A stretch of 64,000 bases of DNA from Leuconostoc carnosum. Its GTDB lineage: Bacteria > Bacillota > Bacilli > Lactobacillales > Lactobacillaceae. The translations under genes and the position numbers were made by a program. Under the pieces are notes generated by a model. It was not told the origin of the DNA and did not search any database. It was given only the letters and a program-made list of their open reading frames with translations. The number at the start of each line of letters is the position of its first letter. The stretch's first letter is position 1. The DNA lies in assembly GCF_014207505.1 (NCBI RefSeq), contig NZ_JACHGL010000004.1, forward strand, positions 69,154 through 133,153, read 5' to 3'. Positions 33,609-42,739 of the stretch are shown one piece after another.

Positions 33609-33650
33609 TTGTATTATTTGCCGACAAGATGTATACTTACTATTAGTAAG
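33609..33650 (+). promoter_or_regulatory. promoter with palindromic operator before FMN reductase
   Basis: TTGTAT (33609-33614), 17 bases, TATACT (33632-33637). Overlapping the -10 and start site is the perfect palindrome CTTACTATTAGTAAG (33636-33650). Similar TTACTA-TAGTAA operators serve HxlR-type redox regulators in Firmicutes, so a redox repressor is a guess. Confidence 0.75.
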
Positions 33651-33666
33651 AAAGAAGGATTAAAAA

Positions 33667-34215
33667 ATGACTAAATATGGTGTGGTAGTAGGTTCAATTC
33701 GAAAGAATTCATATTCAAAGGGCGTAGCTGATGCTTTGGTAGCGGGGTTACCTGAAGATTCAGAAGTGACTTATATTGATATTCATCACCTACCTTTATA
33801 TAATCAAGATTATGATGCAGATTCACCTGAAGAATATACAGCATTTCGTTCAATAATAGCAGCGCAAGATGCCTTCATTTTTGTGACACCTGAGCATAAT
33901 CGTAGTATTTCAGCAGCGCTGAAGAATGCACTCGACGTTGGTTCACGTCCATGGGGTCAAAACAGTTGGGCTGGAAAGCCAGCTTTGGTAGCGTCGCAGT
34001 CAATTTCTGGGATTGCCGGTATCTTAGCTAACCATGTGTTACGCCAATCTTTGGTTTTTTTGGATATGACGACAATGCAACAACCTGAATTATATATTGG
34101 GAATGTTCAAAATCTAGCAGATGAAGAGGGACATATTACAAATACTGATACACAAGCATTTTTGGCTAGTGCAACACAACAATTTGTCTTGTTTGCAGAT
34201 AAGTTAATCGGCTAA
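33667..34215 (+). CDS. NAD(P)H-dependent FMN reductase
   Basis: 182 residues, SD GAAGGA. Flavodoxin-like fold with VVVGSIRKNSYSKGVADAL (FMN phosphate loop) and VTPEHNRSISAALKNALDVGSRPWG (the conserved PEYN-S-P--KN-ID region, here PEHN-S-SAALKNALD). Reduces FMN, quinones or azo compounds in the cytoplasm. Controlled by its own promoter with a palindromic operator. About 150 bases follow without a gene before a terminator. Confidence 0.92.
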   Translation: MTKYGVVVGSIRKNSYSKGVADALVAGLPEDSEVTYIDIHHLPLYNQDYDADSPEEYTAFRSIIAAQDAFIFVTPEHNRSISAALKNALDVGSRPWGQNSWAGKPALVASQSISGIAGILANHVLRQSLVFLDMTTMQQPELYIGNVQNLADEEGHITNTDTQAFLASATQQFVLFADKLIG

Positions 34216-34365
34216 ATTGTTTGGCTTCAATTTGCTGATAGGCGACAAAGAGATACGTGTCCTCATGAAAACGGTTCTGGACAATTAGCAACAACAGTTG
34301 GCATGGCATCCTTACTGTCGTTGATGACTTATTGCGAATGCTTAACTTTTATTTGAAAACAGATT

Positions 34366-34399
34366 AAAAAAGCGCCTTCTTTTAGAAGAGCGCTTTTTT
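34366..34399. terminator. bidirectional terminator between FMN reductase and rnhC
   Basis: AAAAAAGCGC-CTTCT-TTTAGAAGA-GCGCTTTTTT with inner pairing TTCT/AGAA. The stretch 34216-34365 has no supported gene. Confidence 0.85.
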
Positions 34400-34429
34400 A
34401 AGACATTTAATGATGTACTAAAAATGGGG

Positions 34430-35356
34430 TTACAATAATTTTTTTGCTTTTTGCGTATTAGCAAAATGTAATTTAGCAAAGTGATTGAGATCCAAGCCTT
34501 TTTTCATTAGTTTAGCGGCAATGATATCAACTTGATGTCCAGCACCGATAGGGAGCAACATACCAGCTTCTTCACTCAATCTAGCAATGGCATCAAGTTC
34601 AACAACACGTGCCAAAATTGAAGCGGCAGCCACGCTTAGATGGTATTGTTCACCCTTTGTTGTAAAATAAACATTTTGATTAACAATATGTGATTGTTGC
34701 GCATTGCGTAAATATTTGTAATAAGTACTTTCTTGAGCAAATTGATCAATCAAAATGCCATCTGGCACATTTGGGGCAATTTTTTCTAATACCTTACCCA
34801 GGGCAAAATTGTGAGAAATTGCCTTCATTTGATTGACATTATTTTTTGTTTGTAGCACATTATATTTTTCGGGCATAATGTTAACAACATGATGAGGTAA
34901 ATGATGAATAATTTCTGGGGCAATTTGTTTCATTTTCTGATCAGTTAATGTTTTAGAATCAGCAATGCCAAGTTGGCGTACCCAATCAAGATTATCTTTA
35001 GAGACATAAACGGCAGCTGTAGTTAAGGGACCAAAATAAGCACCCGCACCAACTTCATCGGAGCCAAGAACTGACCAATCAGCGAAATCTCGTGGTATAC
35101 TAATGCCTGGTGTTGTATTTTGCCTCACCATGGCATGTGACTCCTTCTGGGGTTCTTCAGTATGCCAGCGCGCGGCTTCTTGTGCGAAGCCAGCACCTTG
35201 GAACATTACTTTACCTGATTGATAACCGGTAATGGTTGCGCGAGGTGTTTTCGCTGCAAAAATTGCGCCGTTTGGTAATTTTGATGTCAGCTGTTTAGCA
35301 TAATAAGATGCCATTTTTTTTAATTGTGGTTGAGAAACTTGGATAACTGTTTGCAT
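34430..35356 (-). CDS. rnhC: ribonuclease HIII
   Basis: 308 residues. Cleaves RNA in RNA-DNA hybrids. N-terminal substrate-recognition domain (TBP-like, residues 1-85) then the RNase H core: [20 protein letters not shown] with D100-E101, [19 protein letters not shown] and [11 protein letters not shown]. No SD precedes the ATG. TGA-TATAAT (35364-35371 on the minus strand) lies 7 bases upstream, so the mRNA may be leaderless. Confidence 0.95.
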   Translation of the reverse strand: MQTVIQVSQPQLKKMASYYAKQLTSKLPNGAIFAAKTPRATITGYQSGKVMFQGAGFAQEAARWHTEEPQKESHAMVRQNTTPGISIPRDFADWSVLGSDEVGAGAYFGPLTTAAVYVSKDNLDWVRQLGIADSKTLTDQKMKQIAPEIIHHLPHHVVNIMPEKYNVLQTKNNVNQMKAISHNFALGKVLEKIAPNVPDGILIDQFAQESTYYKYLRNAQQSHIVNQNVYFTTKGEQYHLSVAAASILARVVELDAIARLSEEAGMLLPIGAGHQVDIIAAKLMKKGLDLNHFAKLHFANTQKAKKLL

Positions 35357-35430
35357 ACGATCAATTATATCAAGTTTTAGCTGGTAAGAATATGGTGTAT
35401 AATTGATTAGACACTATTAAGGAAAAGACT

Positions 35431-35835
35431 ATGGCAGGAAAAAACGATAAACGACGATACAAGGCAAATATTGCTGGCAAAAGTTACACGATTTCAGGTC
35501 ATGCTAGCTTGCCACATTTTAAAGCAACAGAGACATTATTTAATAAACAATGGACACAAATTCAAACAGTTGCGCCTCAGCTAAAGCCACTTGAACAAGC
35601 TGTTTTATTAACTTTCAATACCTTATCTGATCAACTTTACAAGCAGGCTGAGCTAGACGAATTGCAGAAGCAAATCACGTCATTACAAGCAGAATTGGAT
35701 GAGCTACGGCAATCTCAAAAATCAACATCAAAACGAGAGCCTAAGAGTGCAATTACATCGATTATTGATGATGCTAAACATGATAGTCAAGTAAGGTCAA
35801 CTAACAAACTATTTAAACAGGATAAAAACACATGA
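35431..35835 (+). CDS. zapA: cell division protein ZapA-like
   Basis: 134 residues, SD AAGGAA. RRYKANIAGKSYTISGHASLPHF is the strand pattern at the start of ZapA. A helical domain and coiled coil (DELQKQITSLQAELDELRQS) follow, then a charged tail. ZapA promotes FtsZ bundling at midcell. It overlaps cvpA by four bases, and a zapA-cvpA-mutS2 order is standard in Firmicutes. Confidence 0.88.
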   Translation: MAGKNDKRRYKANIAGKSYTISGHASLPHFKATETLFNKQWTQIQTVAPQLKPLEQAVLLTFNTLSDQLYKQAELDELQKQITSLQAELDELRQSQKSTSKREPKSAITSIIDDAKHDSQVRSTNKLFKQDKNT

Positions 35836-36353
35836 TATTATTGATAATTGCAGTTATTTTTGTACTAGCTTCACTGCTTTCAGGATACCGACATGGTTTT
35901 GTAAACGGGCTCTTACGCTTGGCATTGTTAGTCGTCGTGTGGTACATTGCGATTAAATTTGCCGAGCCATTAGGAGCAGTATTTTCAAATTTTGTGAGCG
36001 GACAATTTGTACGAACAGATGTCCCACAAGATGTTGCTAATCAAGGCTCAAAATTTTTAGCTTCAGGTCTCACGTTTACAGTACTGTTAATCATAGGAGG
36101 AGCAGTTAGTCATTATATTCTGAGGTCACTCAGCATTATTCGACGAATTCCATTATTAGGATGGGTTGATGGTGTTCTAGGTGCGATACTATATGGCTTA
36201 ATTAGTGCAACAATTACCTTTTTTGCGCTACAGTTGTTATCCGTCATACCGAATGTATGGCTTCAGGATCAATTTTTGAATACACCTTTACTAAATGAAA
36301 TATTAGATAATGCACCATTTTTTGCTCAGCAAATCTATCAATGGTGGTTATGA
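35832..36353 (+). CDS. cvpA: CvpA family membrane protein
   Basis: 173 residues, start overlaps the zapA stop (ATGA). Four hydrophobic helices; LLIIAVIFVLASLLSGYRHGF and the later IRRIPLLGWVDGVLGAILYGLI are the CvpA-type motifs. CvpA proteins influence colicin V export in E. coli and envelope stress generally. Its role here is not known. Confidence 0.92.
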   Translation: MILLIIAVIFVLASLLSGYRHGFVNGLLRLALLVVVWYIAIKFAEPLGAVFSNFVSGQFVRTDVPQDVANQGSKFLASGLTFTVLLIIGGAVSHYILRSLSIIRRIPLLGWVDGVLGAILYGLISATITFFALQLLSVIPNVWLQDQFLNTPLLNEILDNAPFFAQQIYQWWL

Positions 36354-36405
36354 GTGGTGAACTTTTGAATAGAAAAAAAGGATAGCGTATTTTGCGCGTA
36401 GATGG

Positions 36406-38811
36406 ATGAATAAAAAAGTATTACAAACTTTAGAATATGACAAAATAAAATTGCAATTGCATGCTTTTTTGCTGACACCAATTGGGCGGCAAGAAGCAGA
36501 CGCGCTGGCACCTGAAACAGACATCGACAGGATTAATTATTGGCTACTTGAAACGGCTGATGGTGTTTTAATTGATCGTTTAAAAGGTGGGTTGCCAATT
36601 TCTAAACTGGCGGATATTACACCACATTTAAAACGATTAAATATTAATGCTAGCCTGAGTGCCACTGAGTTATCAGAAGTAAGTACGGTACTACGTAACA
36701 CAAGCACAATTGCTAATTTTTTTGAGCAGTTACAAGATGAGGTGATTGGCGAATCATTACAAGTATTACCTGAACAAGCACAAAATCTTGAAATATTACA
36801 AGATGTCACGCGACAAATTCAAATAGCTATTGATATATCGGGGCGAATTAATGATGAAGCCTCCTTTGAATTGAAAGCCATTCGTGGCAAGATTATTGGT
36901 CATGAAAATGCAGTTAAGCATCAGATGCAAGATTATACGCGTGGTAAAACAGCACAGTATTTGAGCGACCCAATTGTGACTATTCGTGCTGATCGCTATG
37001 TGTTACCGGTTAAAGCTGAGTACCGTAATCAGTTTGGCGGTGTTGTTCATGACCAAAGTCAAACGGGACAAACGCTTTATATTGAGCCACAAGCAGTTGT
37101 AGAGTTAAATAATAAGTTAAGCGAATTACGTGTTAAAGAAGCGGTTGAAGAGCAACATGTGCTGCAAGAGTTATCTGCTGCTTTAGCACCACATACTGTA
37201 GAAATAGCTAATAATGTGAAAATTATTGGTCATTTTGATTTTATTAATGCTAAATCCAGATTAGCTGCACGCTTAGATGCCATGCAGCCTACGGTTAATC
37301 CAAATAATCATGTGAATTTGCAACAAGCTTGGCACCCTTTGCTAGATAAAAAAATTGCGGTAGCTAATGATATTGTTTTAGGTGAAGACTATAAAGCAAT
37401 TATTATTACAGGACCTAACACTGGTGGAAAAACAATTACCATCAAAACATTAGGTTTGCTGCAATTAATGGCGCAATCAGGTTTATTTATCACAACAAAA
37501 CGGCCATCCACAGTTGGCATTTTTAATGAGGTCTTTGCTGATATTGGTGATGAACAATCTATTGAGCAAAGTTTATCCACCTTTAGTTCACATATGGCCA
37601 ATATTGTTTCAATGCTTGATAATATTGATGATCAAACACTGGTTATTTTTGATGAATTGGGTGCAGGTACTGACCCCGCCGAAGGGGCGGCTTTAGCGAT
37701 TGCTATTTTGGATAAAGTTGCTAGTTTGGGAGCGTATGTTATTGCCACCACCCACTATCCAGAATTGAAATTATATGGTTATAATCGTCCAGAAACAATC
37801 AATGCTTCGATGGTATTTGATGTTGAAACATTGCGACCAACTTATCAATTTATGATGGGGGTGCCTGGTCAGTCCAATGCCTTAGCTATCGCTAAACGAC
37901 TTGGGTTGGGGGAGGATGTGATTGGTGCAGCCACAGCATTAACAAATGAATCAGATCAAGATTTAAATAACATGATTGCCGATCTGGTAACAAAGCGGGA
38001 TCAAGTTAATAAAGAACGAGAGATTCTTGAGTTACAATTGAAGACGACTGATGAGCAAGCCACGGCTTTTGAAGAAAAGCAGCGCCAACTAGAAAAAGAT
38101 CGCGCACAGATTGTCTTAGATGCTAAAAATGAAGCCAATCATATTGTAGCGTCAACAAAAAAACAAGCTGAGCAATTGATTTCTGAGATACGTAAGGAAC
38201 GTCTAAACGCAGGTCAACAGACAGGTCAGTTTAGTGAGCAAGACCTACAAGCTAAAAAAGGTCAATTAGAAAAATTACGTCAGAATAATAGTTTAGAAAA
38301 AAATAAAGTCTTACAACGTGCTAAGCGTGCCAAAGCGCTTGCTGCTGGTGATGAAATTTTGGTTAAATCTTATAGTCAGCAAGGTACTTTAGTTAAAAAA
38401 CATAGTAATGGTCAATGGGAAGTCGAGATGGGTATTTTGAAAATGCTTGTCGATGAAGACGATGTGGTTAAAACTGAAGCAACTGCCAATGCCCAAAAAT
38501 CTAAAGCAAAACAGAAACAAAGAAAAGTTGTGAAAACAAAAACAGCTGGAAATACAGTACGACAGACAGCTAGTGCTAAGTTAGATCTTCGTGGTGTACG
38601 ATATGAAGCTGCGTTATCAGAATTAGATCGGTACTTGGATACTGCGGTGTTAGCAAACCTTGGTGCGGTCGAAATTATTCACGGTAAAGGTACAGGTGCT
38701 TTACGTAAAGGTGTGACAGAATTTTTACGGTCGGATCGTCGTGTGAAGAGCTTTCATTTTGCCAGTGCCAATGCCGGTGGGGATGGTGCGACAATAGCAG
38801 AATTAGCTTGA
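36406..38811 (+). CDS. mutS2: endonuclease MutS2
   Basis: 801 residues. MutS-type ATPase (GPNTGGKTITIKTLGL, about 336; DELGAGTDPAEGAALA) with a coiled-coil linker and a C-terminal Smr nuclease domain (LDLRGVRYEAALSELDRYLD and IIHGKGTGALRKGVTEFL). Suppresses homologous recombination and rescues collided ribosomes in Bacillus. No SD is adjacent to ATG 36406. Instead AAAGGA (36377-36382) starts a 5-codon frame at TTG 36392 whose TGA overlaps the mutS2 ATG. Confidence 0.96.
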   Translation: MNKKVLQTLEYDKIKLQLHAFLLTPIGRQEADALAPETDIDRINYWLLETADGVLIDRLKGGLPISKLADITPHLKRLNINASLSATELSEVSTVLRNTSTIANFFEQLQDEVIGESLQVLPEQAQNLEILQDVTRQIQIAIDISGRINDEASFELKAIRGKIIGHENAVKHQMQDYTRGKTAQYLSDPIVTIRADRYVLPVKAEYRNQFGGVVHDQSQTGQTLYIEPQAVVELNNKLSELRVKEAVEEQHVLQELSAALAPHTVEIANNVKIIGHFDFINAKSRLAARLDAMQPTVNPNNHVNLQQAWHPLLDKKIAVANDIVLGEDYKAIIITGPNTGGKTITIKTLGLLQLMAQSGLFITTKRPSTVGIFNEVFADIGDEQSIEQSLSTFSSHMANIVSMLDNIDDQTLVIFDELGAGTDPAEGAALAIAILDKVASLGAYVIATTHYPELKLYGYNRPETINASMVFDVETLRPTYQFMMGVPGQSNALAIAKRLGLGEDVIGAATALTNESDQDLNNMIADLVTKRDQVNKEREILELQLKTTDEQATAFEEKQRQLEKDRAQIVLDAKNEANHIVASTKKQAEQLISEIRKERLNAGQQTGQFSEQDLQAKKGQLEKLRQNNSLEKNKVLQRAKRAKALAAGDEILVKSYSQQGTLVKKHSNGQWEVEMGILKMLVDEDDVVKTEATANAQKSKAKQKQRKVVKTKTAGNTVRQTASAKLDLRGVRYEAALSELDRYLDTAVLANLGAVEIIHGKGTGALRKGVTEFLRSDRRVKSFHFASANAGGDGATIAELA

Positions 38812-38824
38812 TATAAATTTTAAT

Positions 38825-38862
38825 AAAAAACAATATGATTATTAGATCATATTGTTTTTTTT
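38825..38862 (+). terminator. terminator after mutS2
   Basis: AAAAAACAATATGAT and ATCATATTGTTTTTT pair perfectly around TATTAG, then more Ts, 13 bases past the stop. Confidence 0.92.
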
Positions 38863-38991
38863 GTGATTATGACGACAGTCATGTGTTTTTAAAAGAATTT
38901 ATTGTGTTGAAATTTGATATTAAAAGTGGGAAAATAAATGAGTTCGGGTTAGTAAAGGAGAATACTAAATATTGATTTTAGTAAAAATACA

Positions 38992-40296
38992 ATGATTGAA
39001 AAATATTTTGATTTAAGTGGTAACCATACTTCAGTGAGAACAGAATTTTTTGCTGGATTAACAACTTTTGTGTCAATGGCGTACATTCTGTTTGTTAATC
39101 CCAGTGTATTGGCTGCAGCGGGAATGGATAAAGGGGCTGTTTTCACAGCAACTGGTTTAATTGCTGCTATTGCAACGATTTTTATGGGCGTAGTGGCTAA
39201 GTACCCTTTTGCAATTGCACCTGGCCTTGGGATTAATGCATTCTTTGCCTACACGGTAGTACTTGGTATGGGTGTTAGATGGCAAACTGCTCTAGCAGCG
39301 GTTTTTGTTTCTGGTATTATTTTTTGGTTATTAACGGTCTTCAAAATTAGAGAGATCATTATTAATGCAATTCCAGCCGATTTAAAATCAGCCATTGCTG
39401 GTGGTATTGGACTATTTATTGCTTTTCTGGGTTTGTCGGATGGAGGCGTTGTAGCAGCCAATAAATCAACAATTATCGGTTTTGGTGACTGGACACAACC
39501 GACAACGATGTTAACATTATTTGGTATTCTATTAACTTTTGCTTTATTTGCCAGGAAAGTACCGGGTGCAATTTTTATTGGTTTAGTTCTGACAGCTGTG
39601 GCTGGGTTGGTCACAGGGTTGATTCATGGGCCAAACAGCGTTATCAGTGCTGTTCCGAGTTTAGCACCAACATTTGGTCAAGCCATTTGGGGTATCAAGG
39701 ATCTAGGTTCGTTACAAATGGTAGTAGCCATTCTGACTTTCTTACTGGTCGCTTTTTTTGACACAGCAGGTTCATTAGTTGGATTAGCACGTACAGCAGG
39801 TTTTTTAAAAAATAATGAATTACCAAATGCGGGTAAAGCATTGATGGCTGATTCCGTTGGTATGCTGGGTGGTGCGTTGCTCGGCACATCACCGACAACC
39901 GCCTATATTGAATCATCAACTGGTATTATGGTTGGTGGACGTACTGGGTTAACATCAGTATTTACTGGTATATTATTTTTACTTTCATTGGCTTTTTCAC
40001 CATTATTAACTGTAGTGACGTCACAAGTCACTGCACCAGCGTTAGTTGTGGTTGGTGTTTTAATGGCTAGTAGTTTAGGAAGCATTGATTGGAGTGATTT
40101 TCCAATTGCAGCTGCCGCATTCTTAACAATTCTTGGTATGCCGTTATCTTATAGCATTTCAGACGGTATTGCGTTAGGGTTCATTGTTTATCCATTTCTA
40201 ATGCTTGTTTCAGGACGTGGTAAACAAGTTCATCCGATTATGTATGCTTTAGGCATTATTTTTGTATTTTTTATGATTATTTTGCAAATCAATTAA
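38992..40296 (+). CDS. NCS2/AzgA-type purine permease
   Basis: 434 residues, about 12 membrane segments. EYFDLSGNHTSVRTEFFAG-like start, then LTTFVSMAYILFVNPSVLAAAGM, PFAIAPGLGINAFFAY, FDTAGSLVGLARTAGF and LGTSPTTAYIESSTGI are AzgA-like signatures (hypoxanthine/guanine or adenine/proton symport; PbuG/PbuO). The start ATG lacks an adjacent SD. AAAGGAG (38954-38960) precedes TTG 38972, a 7-codon frame whose TGA overlaps the ATG; ATT at 38971 in frame is another possible start. CCGAAC on the minus strand at 38942-38947 resembles a PurR box core. Confidence 0.93.
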   Translation: MIEKYFDLSGNHTSVRTEFFAGLTTFVSMAYILFVNPSVLAAAGMDKGAVFTATGLIAAIATIFMGVVAKYPFAIAPGLGINAFFAYTVVLGMGVRWQTALAAVFVSGIIFWLLTVFKIREIIINAIPADLKSAIAGGIGLFIAFLGLSDGGVVAANKSTIIGFGDWTQPTTMLTLFGILLTFALFARKVPGAIFIGLVLTAVAGLVTGLIHGPNSVISAVPSLAPTFGQAIWGIKDLGSLQMVVAILTFLLVAFFDTAGSLVGLARTAGFLKNNELPNAGKALMADSVGMLGGALLGTSPTTAYIESSTGIMVGGRTGLTSVFTGILFLLSLAFSPLLTVVTSQVTAPALVVVGVLMASSLGSIDWSDFPIAAAAFLTILGMPLSYSISDGIALGFIVYPFLMLVSGRGKQVHPIMYALGIIFVFFMIILQIN

Positions 40297-40302
40297 GTGA
40301 TA

Positions 40303-40337
40303 AAATCAGGTGTGTGTTCAGCATATCTGATTTTTTT
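40303..40337 (+). terminator. terminator after the purine permease
   Basis: AAATCAG pairs with CTGATTT across a 17-base loop and is followed by Ts. Confidence 0.65.
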
Positions 40338-40483
40338 GTTCGTCGCAATTAAAAAATGCTCTTTATTTTTAGTGTTATCACTAAATGATAAAAGTGTTAT
40401 TGTGGTAAAATTAATATTATTGAAGTTAGGGCAATTGATAGCCGAATGCATTCAATATATTGATGAGTTTATTGGAGGGCAGC

Positions 40484-41317
40484 ATGCCAGAATTACCTGA
40501 AGTTGAAACGGTACGTCGTGGTTTAGAAAAACTAATTATTGGTGCTAGAATTACTAAGGTTACGATACCCTATCCAAAGGTTATTACGGGTGATTCTCAG
40601 GCATTCACAACAGGTGTTTTGAATGCACAATTTACAGCCATTGATCGACGTGGTAAATATTTACTATTAAGATTATCTAATCAGCATACGATTGTCTCAC
40701 ATTTACGTATGGAAGGGCAGTATTCAGTTGAACCTATTGATGCTGCGCCACGTAAACATACAGAAATTATTTTTGAACTTGATGGGCAGCGTGTGTTATT
40801 TTATAATGATACGCGGCGTTTTGGTCGCATGGTCTTAACGACCACAGGGCACGAATCAATTGAGGCACCATCTTTAGCAAAGCTGGGAAAAGAACCTACA
40901 GAGGAAAGTTTGACATTGGCTTATATGGTTGCAGTTTTTTCACGATCAAAGAAACCAGTCAAATCATTTTTATTAGATCAAAATCAGATTGCCGGAATTG
41001 GTAATATCTATGCCGATGAAGTTTTATGGCAGAGTAAAATCCATCCTGAAACACCGGCAAATCAATTATCAGAGGTCGAGTTAGCTATTTTACGAAAAAA
41101 TATTATTTTGGAAATGGCACGTGCAATCGCCCATCATGGTACTACGGTTCATAGTTTTAGCAATATTTTTGGTGAAGTTGGCCAGTTCCAAAATGAATTG
41201 GAAGCTTATGGTCGTGTGAATCAACCTTGCTTGCGTTGTGGCGCGACGATGGTAAAAATTAAAGTAGGTCAGCGGGGCACAACGTTTTGCCCAGTATGTC
41301 AAATAAAACGTGGTTAA
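40484..41317 (+). CDS. mutM: formamidopyrimidine-DNA glycosylase
   Basis: 277 residues from ATG 40484, SD TTGGAGGG; the catalytic N-terminal Pro follows the initiator Met (MPELPEVETVRRGL), which fixes the start. Removes 8-oxoguanine and Fapy. ISHLRMEGQY, LDQNQIAGIGNIYADEVLW (helix-two-turn-helix) and the zinc finger CLRCGATMVK...CPVC are intact. Confidence 0.97.
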   Translation: MPELPEVETVRRGLEKLIIGARITKVTIPYPKVITGDSQAFTTGVLNAQFTAIDRRGKYLLLRLSNQHTIVSHLRMEGQYSVEPIDAAPRKHTEIIFELDGQRVLFYNDTRRFGRMVLTTTGHESIEAPSLAKLGKEPTEESLTLAYMVAVFSRSKKPVKSFLLDQNQIAGIGNIYADEVLWQSKIHPETPANQLSEVELAILRKNIILEMARAIAHHGTTVHSFSNIFGEVGQFQNELEAYGRVNQPCLRCGATMVKIKVGQRGTTFCPVCQIKRG

Positions 41318-41363
41318 GCAAAAGAAACTTATACTATTTTAGTAATATTTTTTAGGAGAATCA

Positions 41364-42119
41364 ATGAAATCATCAGAAACAACAATCATTAGTATTCAAG
41401 AGGTAAAACGTGAGGCGCGTGCATTGTATCGTGGGCGCTATGGTGCGGCTGTAAAAATCAATCTCATACCAATTATAATGTCTATTATCGGGGTCATTTC
41501 CACTGTGACCATGCTCTATGTTACTGTTACAGAAATTAGAGATATTTCACAGATGGGGACAGTAGCCGCTACTAGTTCAAGCAGCATAGAACCAATGGAA
41601 AATATTCTTTCAGCTATCTACAGTGTTTTAATTAGTGCCGTGCAATTAATTTTGTTGTGGACAGCAAGTTGGGCCATTATTGACTGGTTTGAGAAACCGC
41701 TTGAAGTACCAAATTTTAAAGTGACTTATCAAGTGTTCTACCGCGGCAATTTTTGGCATACTGCTTTACTGGCCATTGTACAAAGTGTTTTGACATTTTT
41801 GTGGACATTGCTCTTTATTCTCCCTGGTGTCATTAAAGTATTTTCATACTCTCAAACCTATTTTGCTTATAAAATAGATGTTGAAAATGGTACAAGACAA
41901 CGCCAGTTAACAGATTATATTAAGATTAGTCGTCACATAATGGATGGCCGTAAGTGGGAATTATTTTTGCTAGAATTAAGCTTTATTGGTTGGCATATTT
42001 TAGCTCTTTTGACTGCAGGTTTGGCGTATATTTATGTTATTCCTTACTTAAATGCTAGTCGTGTTGCTTACTCAAGACATCTCTTTACCTTAGCAGTATC
42101 AGAAAAGCAGGCGGCATAA
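41364..42119 (+). CDS. DUF975 family membrane protein
   Basis: 251 residues, SD AGGAG. KREARALYRGRYGAAVKINLIPIIM start and WHTALLAIVQSVLTFLWTLLFILPGVIKVFSYSQTYFAY, then ISRHIMDGRKWELFLLELSFIGWHILALLTAGL are characteristic of DUF975 (YciC/GlyA-like integral membrane) proteins. About six membrane helices. Function not established. The stop overlaps the coaE start by one base (TAATG). Confidence 0.9.
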   Translation: MKSSETTIISIQEVKREARALYRGRYGAAVKINLIPIIMSIIGVISTVTMLYVTVTEIRDISQMGTVAATSSSSIEPMENILSAIYSVLISAVQLILLWTASWAIIDWFEKPLEVPNFKVTYQVFYRGNFWHTALLAIVQSVLTFLWTLLFILPGVIKVFSYSQTYFAYKIDVENGTRQRQLTDYIKISRHIMDGRKWELFLLELSFIGWHILALLTAGLAYIYVIPYLNASRVAYSRHLFTLAVSEKQAA

Positions 42120-42739
42120 TGTTAATTGTTGGGTTGACGGGTGGTATAGCAACAGGCAAATCTAGTGTGAGTACAATTTTACGTGATGCGGGTTGGCCAA
42201 TAATTGATGCTGATATTGTCGCGCGCGAAGTTGTTGAGCCTGGCACACACACCCTTGAAAAATTAAAGTTAGTCTTTGGTCCGCATATTATTGAAAACGG
42301 TATTTTGAATCGTCAACGTTTAGGGCAACAGGTGTTTAGTAATCCAGCTGATCTTGAACGTTTAAATACTGTGATTCAGCCAGCAATTAGTTCAGCGATG
42401 GCCGATAAAGTTGCTTTTTGGCGAACGCAACGTGTACCAATTTTAGTGCTAGATGTGCCATTATTATTTGAGCGTGGTTATCATGAGCATAACCACGTCG
42501 ACAAAATAGTCGTCGTCAGTGCCAACCCTGAAACACAACTAGCGCGGTTGAAAGCACGCGATAATTTGACTGATATGCAAGCAAAGAATCGCATTAACTC
42601 GCAAATGCCCCTTGCTGAAAAAGTAGCACAAGCTGACTTTGTTATTAATAATGATGGGGATAAAACACAGTTAAAAATTCAAGTTAAAGAATTAATGAAT
42701 GAATTAAGGGAATTTGCCGTACAATATGACAAAAAATGA
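42119..42739 (+). CDS. coaE: dephospho-CoA kinase
   Basis: 206 residues. Final step of coenzyme A synthesis. P-loop GLTGGIATGKSSVS (residues 5-18), DADIVAREV and LDVPLLFERG are present. Overlaps DUF975 by one base at the start and the dnaB-type gene by 14 bases at the end. Confidence 0.96.
   Translation: MLIVGLTGGIATGKSSVSTILRDAGWPIIDADIVAREVVEPGTHTLEKLKLVFGPHIIENGILNRQRLGQQVFSNPADLERLNTVIQPAISSAMADKVAFWRTQRVPILVLDVPLLFERGYHEHNHVDKIVVVSANPETQLARLKARDNLTDMQAKNRINSQMPLAEKVAQADFVINNDGDKTQLKIQVKELMNELREFAVQYDKK

Noticed and set aside
34216..34365. Open frame reading CPHENGSGQLATTVGMASLL downstream of the FMN reductase
   Set aside because: No start codon or SD, short, ordinary chance frame; too weak for a pseudogene call.
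38861..38991. Purine riboswitch before the purine permease
   Set aside because: No P1/loop consensus is present; only a PurR-box-like CCGAAC core was seen, and its flanks match poorly.
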